From TMED14 sp002167805 (GTDB taxonomy: Bacteria; Bacteroidota; Bacteroidia; Flavobacteriales; Schleiferiaceae): a stretch of 64,000 nucleotides of DNA. Made by a program: the position numbers and the translations under genes. Numbering within the stretch: position 1 is the first letter of the stretch; every line of letters starts with the position of its first letter. The notes below the pieces were generated by a model. The model ran no database searches. It worked only from the letters and a program-made list of their open reading frames with translations, and was not told the DNA's origin. The DNA lies in the NCBI GenBank assembly GCA_965655795.1, contig CBFHHY010000003.1, forward strand, positions 96,004 through 160,003, given 5' to 3'. This document shows positions 62,680 to 64,000 of this stretch, piece after piece.

Positions 62680-63428
62680 TATTGCTGCTCTTTTTTAATC
62701 CAATCATATCCTCTATTTTCAAGTTCGATCGCAAGCTTTTTATCTCCTGATTTTACGATTTTTCCATTGAATAACACATGAACAAAATCAGGTACAATGT
62801 AATCAAGAAGCCTTTGATAATGAGTGATAACTATGAAAGTATTATCCTTACTTCTCAAAGAATTGACCCCGTTGGCGACAATTCGAAGGGCATCAATATC
62901 TAGACCAGAATCAGTTTCATCAAGAATTGCCATTTTTGGCTCAAGCATCGCCATCTGAAAAATCTCATTCCGTTTTTTCTCGCCACCACTAAAACCATCG
63001 TTTAATGATCGACTAAGAAACCCTTTGTCCATCTCTAATATTTTCATTTTTTCCCTCATTGATTTCAACATTTCAGGAGCGCCGAGTGCCTCTTGGCCTT
63101 TTGCATTTCTAATTTCATTCAATGCAGTTCTAATAAAATTAGAAACGGTTACGCCAGGAATTTCTACGGGATATTGAAAACTTAAAAAAAGACCTAAATG
63201 AGCTCTTTTTTCCGGAGAAAGATCTAAAACACTTTCGCCTGCGAAACGTATATCTCCACTAATAATATCATAACCGTCATGACCGGCAATAACATTGGAT
63301 AAGGTGCTTTTACCGGAACCGTTGGGGCCCATTATTGCGTGAACTTCGCCTAGATTAACTTTTAAATTAATTCCGTTAAGAATTACCTTATTATCAATGC
63401 TTGCGTGCAGATTTATTATTTCTAACAT
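62679..63428 (-). CDS. sufC: Fe-S assembly ATPase SufC
   Basis: A 249-residue ABC-type ATPase that drives the SufBC2D scaffold. Walker A GPNGSGKSTLSN (about 35-46), the Q-loop region LSFQYPVEIPGV, the signature FSGGEKKRNEI, Walker B MAILDETDSGLD and the switch-histidine ITHYQRLL are all intact. Length is standard and there are no membrane segments. It lies 11 nt after sufB and is coupled to sufD. Confidence 0.96.
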   Translation of the reverse strand: MLEIINLHASIDNKVILNGINLKVNLGEVHAIMGPNGSGKSTLSNVIAGHDGYDIISGDIRFAGESVLDLSPEKRAHLGLFLSFQYPVEIPGVTVSNFIRTALNEIRNAKGQEALGAPEMLKSMREKMKILEMDKGFLSRSLNDGFSGGEKKRNEIFQMAMLEPKMAILDETDSGLDIDALRIVANGVNSLRSKDNTFIVITHYQRLLDYIVPDFVHVLFNGKIVKSGDKKLAIELENRGYDWIKKEQQ

Positions 63429-63439
63429 AATTATTTTAC

Positions 63440-64000
63440 TTAACCCACTGAGCCCTCTAGACTAATGGCTAAAAGTTTTTGAGCTTCAACAGCAAATTCC
63501 ATAGGTAATTGATTTAAAACGTCTTTACAGTAGCCATTTACAATAAGTGCTATTGCGGCTTCAGGATTTAAACCTCTTTGCTGACAATAAAAAATTTGGT
63601 CTTCTCCAATCTTTGATGTAGTTGCCTCATGTTCCATCTTCGCAGTCGGGTTTTTTACCTCGATGTACGGAAACGTGTGTGCTCCGCATCTATTACCCAT
63701 TAAAAGAGAATCACATTGGGAGAAATTTCGTGCATTTTTTGCACGAGGGCCCATTCTTACTAGCCCACGATAGCTGTTATGACTATTACCCGCGCTTATT
63801 CCTTTACTTATTATTGTACTTTTTGTATTTCTTCCCAGGTGTATCATTTTTGTTCCTGTATCTGCTTGTTGGAAATTGTTTGTCAGTGCTACAGAATAAA
63901 ATTCACCAATACTACTATCTCCCTTTAAAATACAACTTGGGTATTTCCATGTAACAGCAGATCCTGTTTCAACTTGAGTCCAAGAAATCTTTGCTCGATT
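63440..64000 (-). CDS. sufB: Fe-S assembly scaffold subunit SufB, C-terminal part (runs off right edge)
   Basis: The last 187 codons of sufB; the reading frame is open right to the window edge, so the internal Met near 63847 is not the start. Visible are NRAKISWTQVETGSAVTWKY, DSSIGEFYSVALTNNFQQAD, TGTKMIHLGRNTKSTIISKG, CDSLLMGNRCGAHTFPYIEV, EDQIFYCQQRGL and the C-terminal GYCKDVLNQLPMEFAVEAQK, all characteristic of SufB, including the conserved active cysteine region near the end. It leads the minus-strand sufB-sufC-sufD operon. Confidence 0.95.
   Translation of the reverse strand, partial: NRAKISWTQVETGSAVTWKYPSCILKGDSSIGEFYSVALTNNFQQADTGTKMIHLGRNTKSTIISKGISAGNSHNSYRGLVRMGPRAKNARNFSQCDSLLMGNRCGAHTFPYIEVKNPTAKMEHEATTSKIGEDQIFYCQQRGLNPEAAIALIVNGYCKDVLNQLPMEFAVEAQKLLAISLEGSVG

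Noticed and set aside
63440..63847. Complete 135-aa gene starting at an internal Met
   Set aside because: The frame continues to the window edge with typical SufB sequence; the Met is internal.

Overview
This is a low-GC, gene-dense 64 kb piece of a Bacteroidota chromosome, most likely from a marine free-living lineage of the Flavobacteriia/Cytophagia type; I cannot place it more precisely. The evidence is a type IX secretion sorting domain at the C-terminus of a giant exported protein, two TonB-dependent/outer-membrane receptors, several Bacteroidota-restricted families (DUF4296, DUF6427, DUF2490, HU-CCDC81/SPOR, DUF2723), an SDR-type threonine dehydrogenase, and repeated TAnnTTTG -7 promoter boxes instead of TATAAT. 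No intergenic gap exceeds 300 bp; convergent genes often touch or share stop codons. I see no prophage, IS element, CRISPR array, rRNA or plasmid gene.

Layout. 1-1581 (minus): Xaa-Pro aminopeptidase followed by the start of a methyltransferase that leaves the left edge. 1692-5660 (plus): succinate dehydrogenase sdhCAB plus a small lipoprotein. 5680-14837: thiL, gdhA, a Lys-rich outer-membrane protein, RNase R, an M1 peptidase/MBL hydrolase pair and tadA. 14898-21257: aspS and a 1506-residue Asp-box/PKD secreted protein. 21262-30123: purQ, asd, an outer-membrane receptor with a lipoprotein MsrA, an HU/SPOR protein with a thioesterase, the DUF6427 membrane protein with a divergent small membrane protein, and an NTF2/TPR lipoprotein. 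30178-37186: purD, a solute:sodium symporter abutting a photolyase-like gene, tRNA-Ala(GGC), and a BtuB-like receptor. 37421-45123: SulP transporter, typA, an Na+/H+ antiporter with a TTG start, and polA. 45182-50154: a tightly overlapping run of polyprenol-phosphate mannose synthase, dihydroorotase-like amidohydrolase, DUF4296 lipoprotein and LuxE-like acyl-activating protein, then an unknown exported protein and DUF2461. 50146-56881: tyrS, two SDR genes (one is tdh), and a trhO-hmgA-hppD tyrosine-catabolism operon. 56900-64000 (minus): DUF2490, an NTF2-like protein, a 1030-residue DUF2723 (GT117-type) membrane glycosyltransferase, and sufBCD, with sufB leaving the right edge.

Most of the window is housekeeping: purine synthesis, amino-acid metabolism, respiration, Fe-S assembly and translation. 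The points most worth a second look are: catalytic residues missing from otherwise normal enzymes (PolA without proofreading residues, TyrRS with GVGN in place of HIGH, a bacterial (6-4)-photolyase-type protein without any of the four Fe-S cysteines, and an amidohydrolase with Gln in place of the first metal His); three successive ATGA overlaps in the mannose synthase/amidohydrolase/DUF4296/LuxE-like cluster; and many -7 boxes that end only 4-5 nt before a start codon, which implies leaderless mRNAs. I found no clearly new defence or mobile system.
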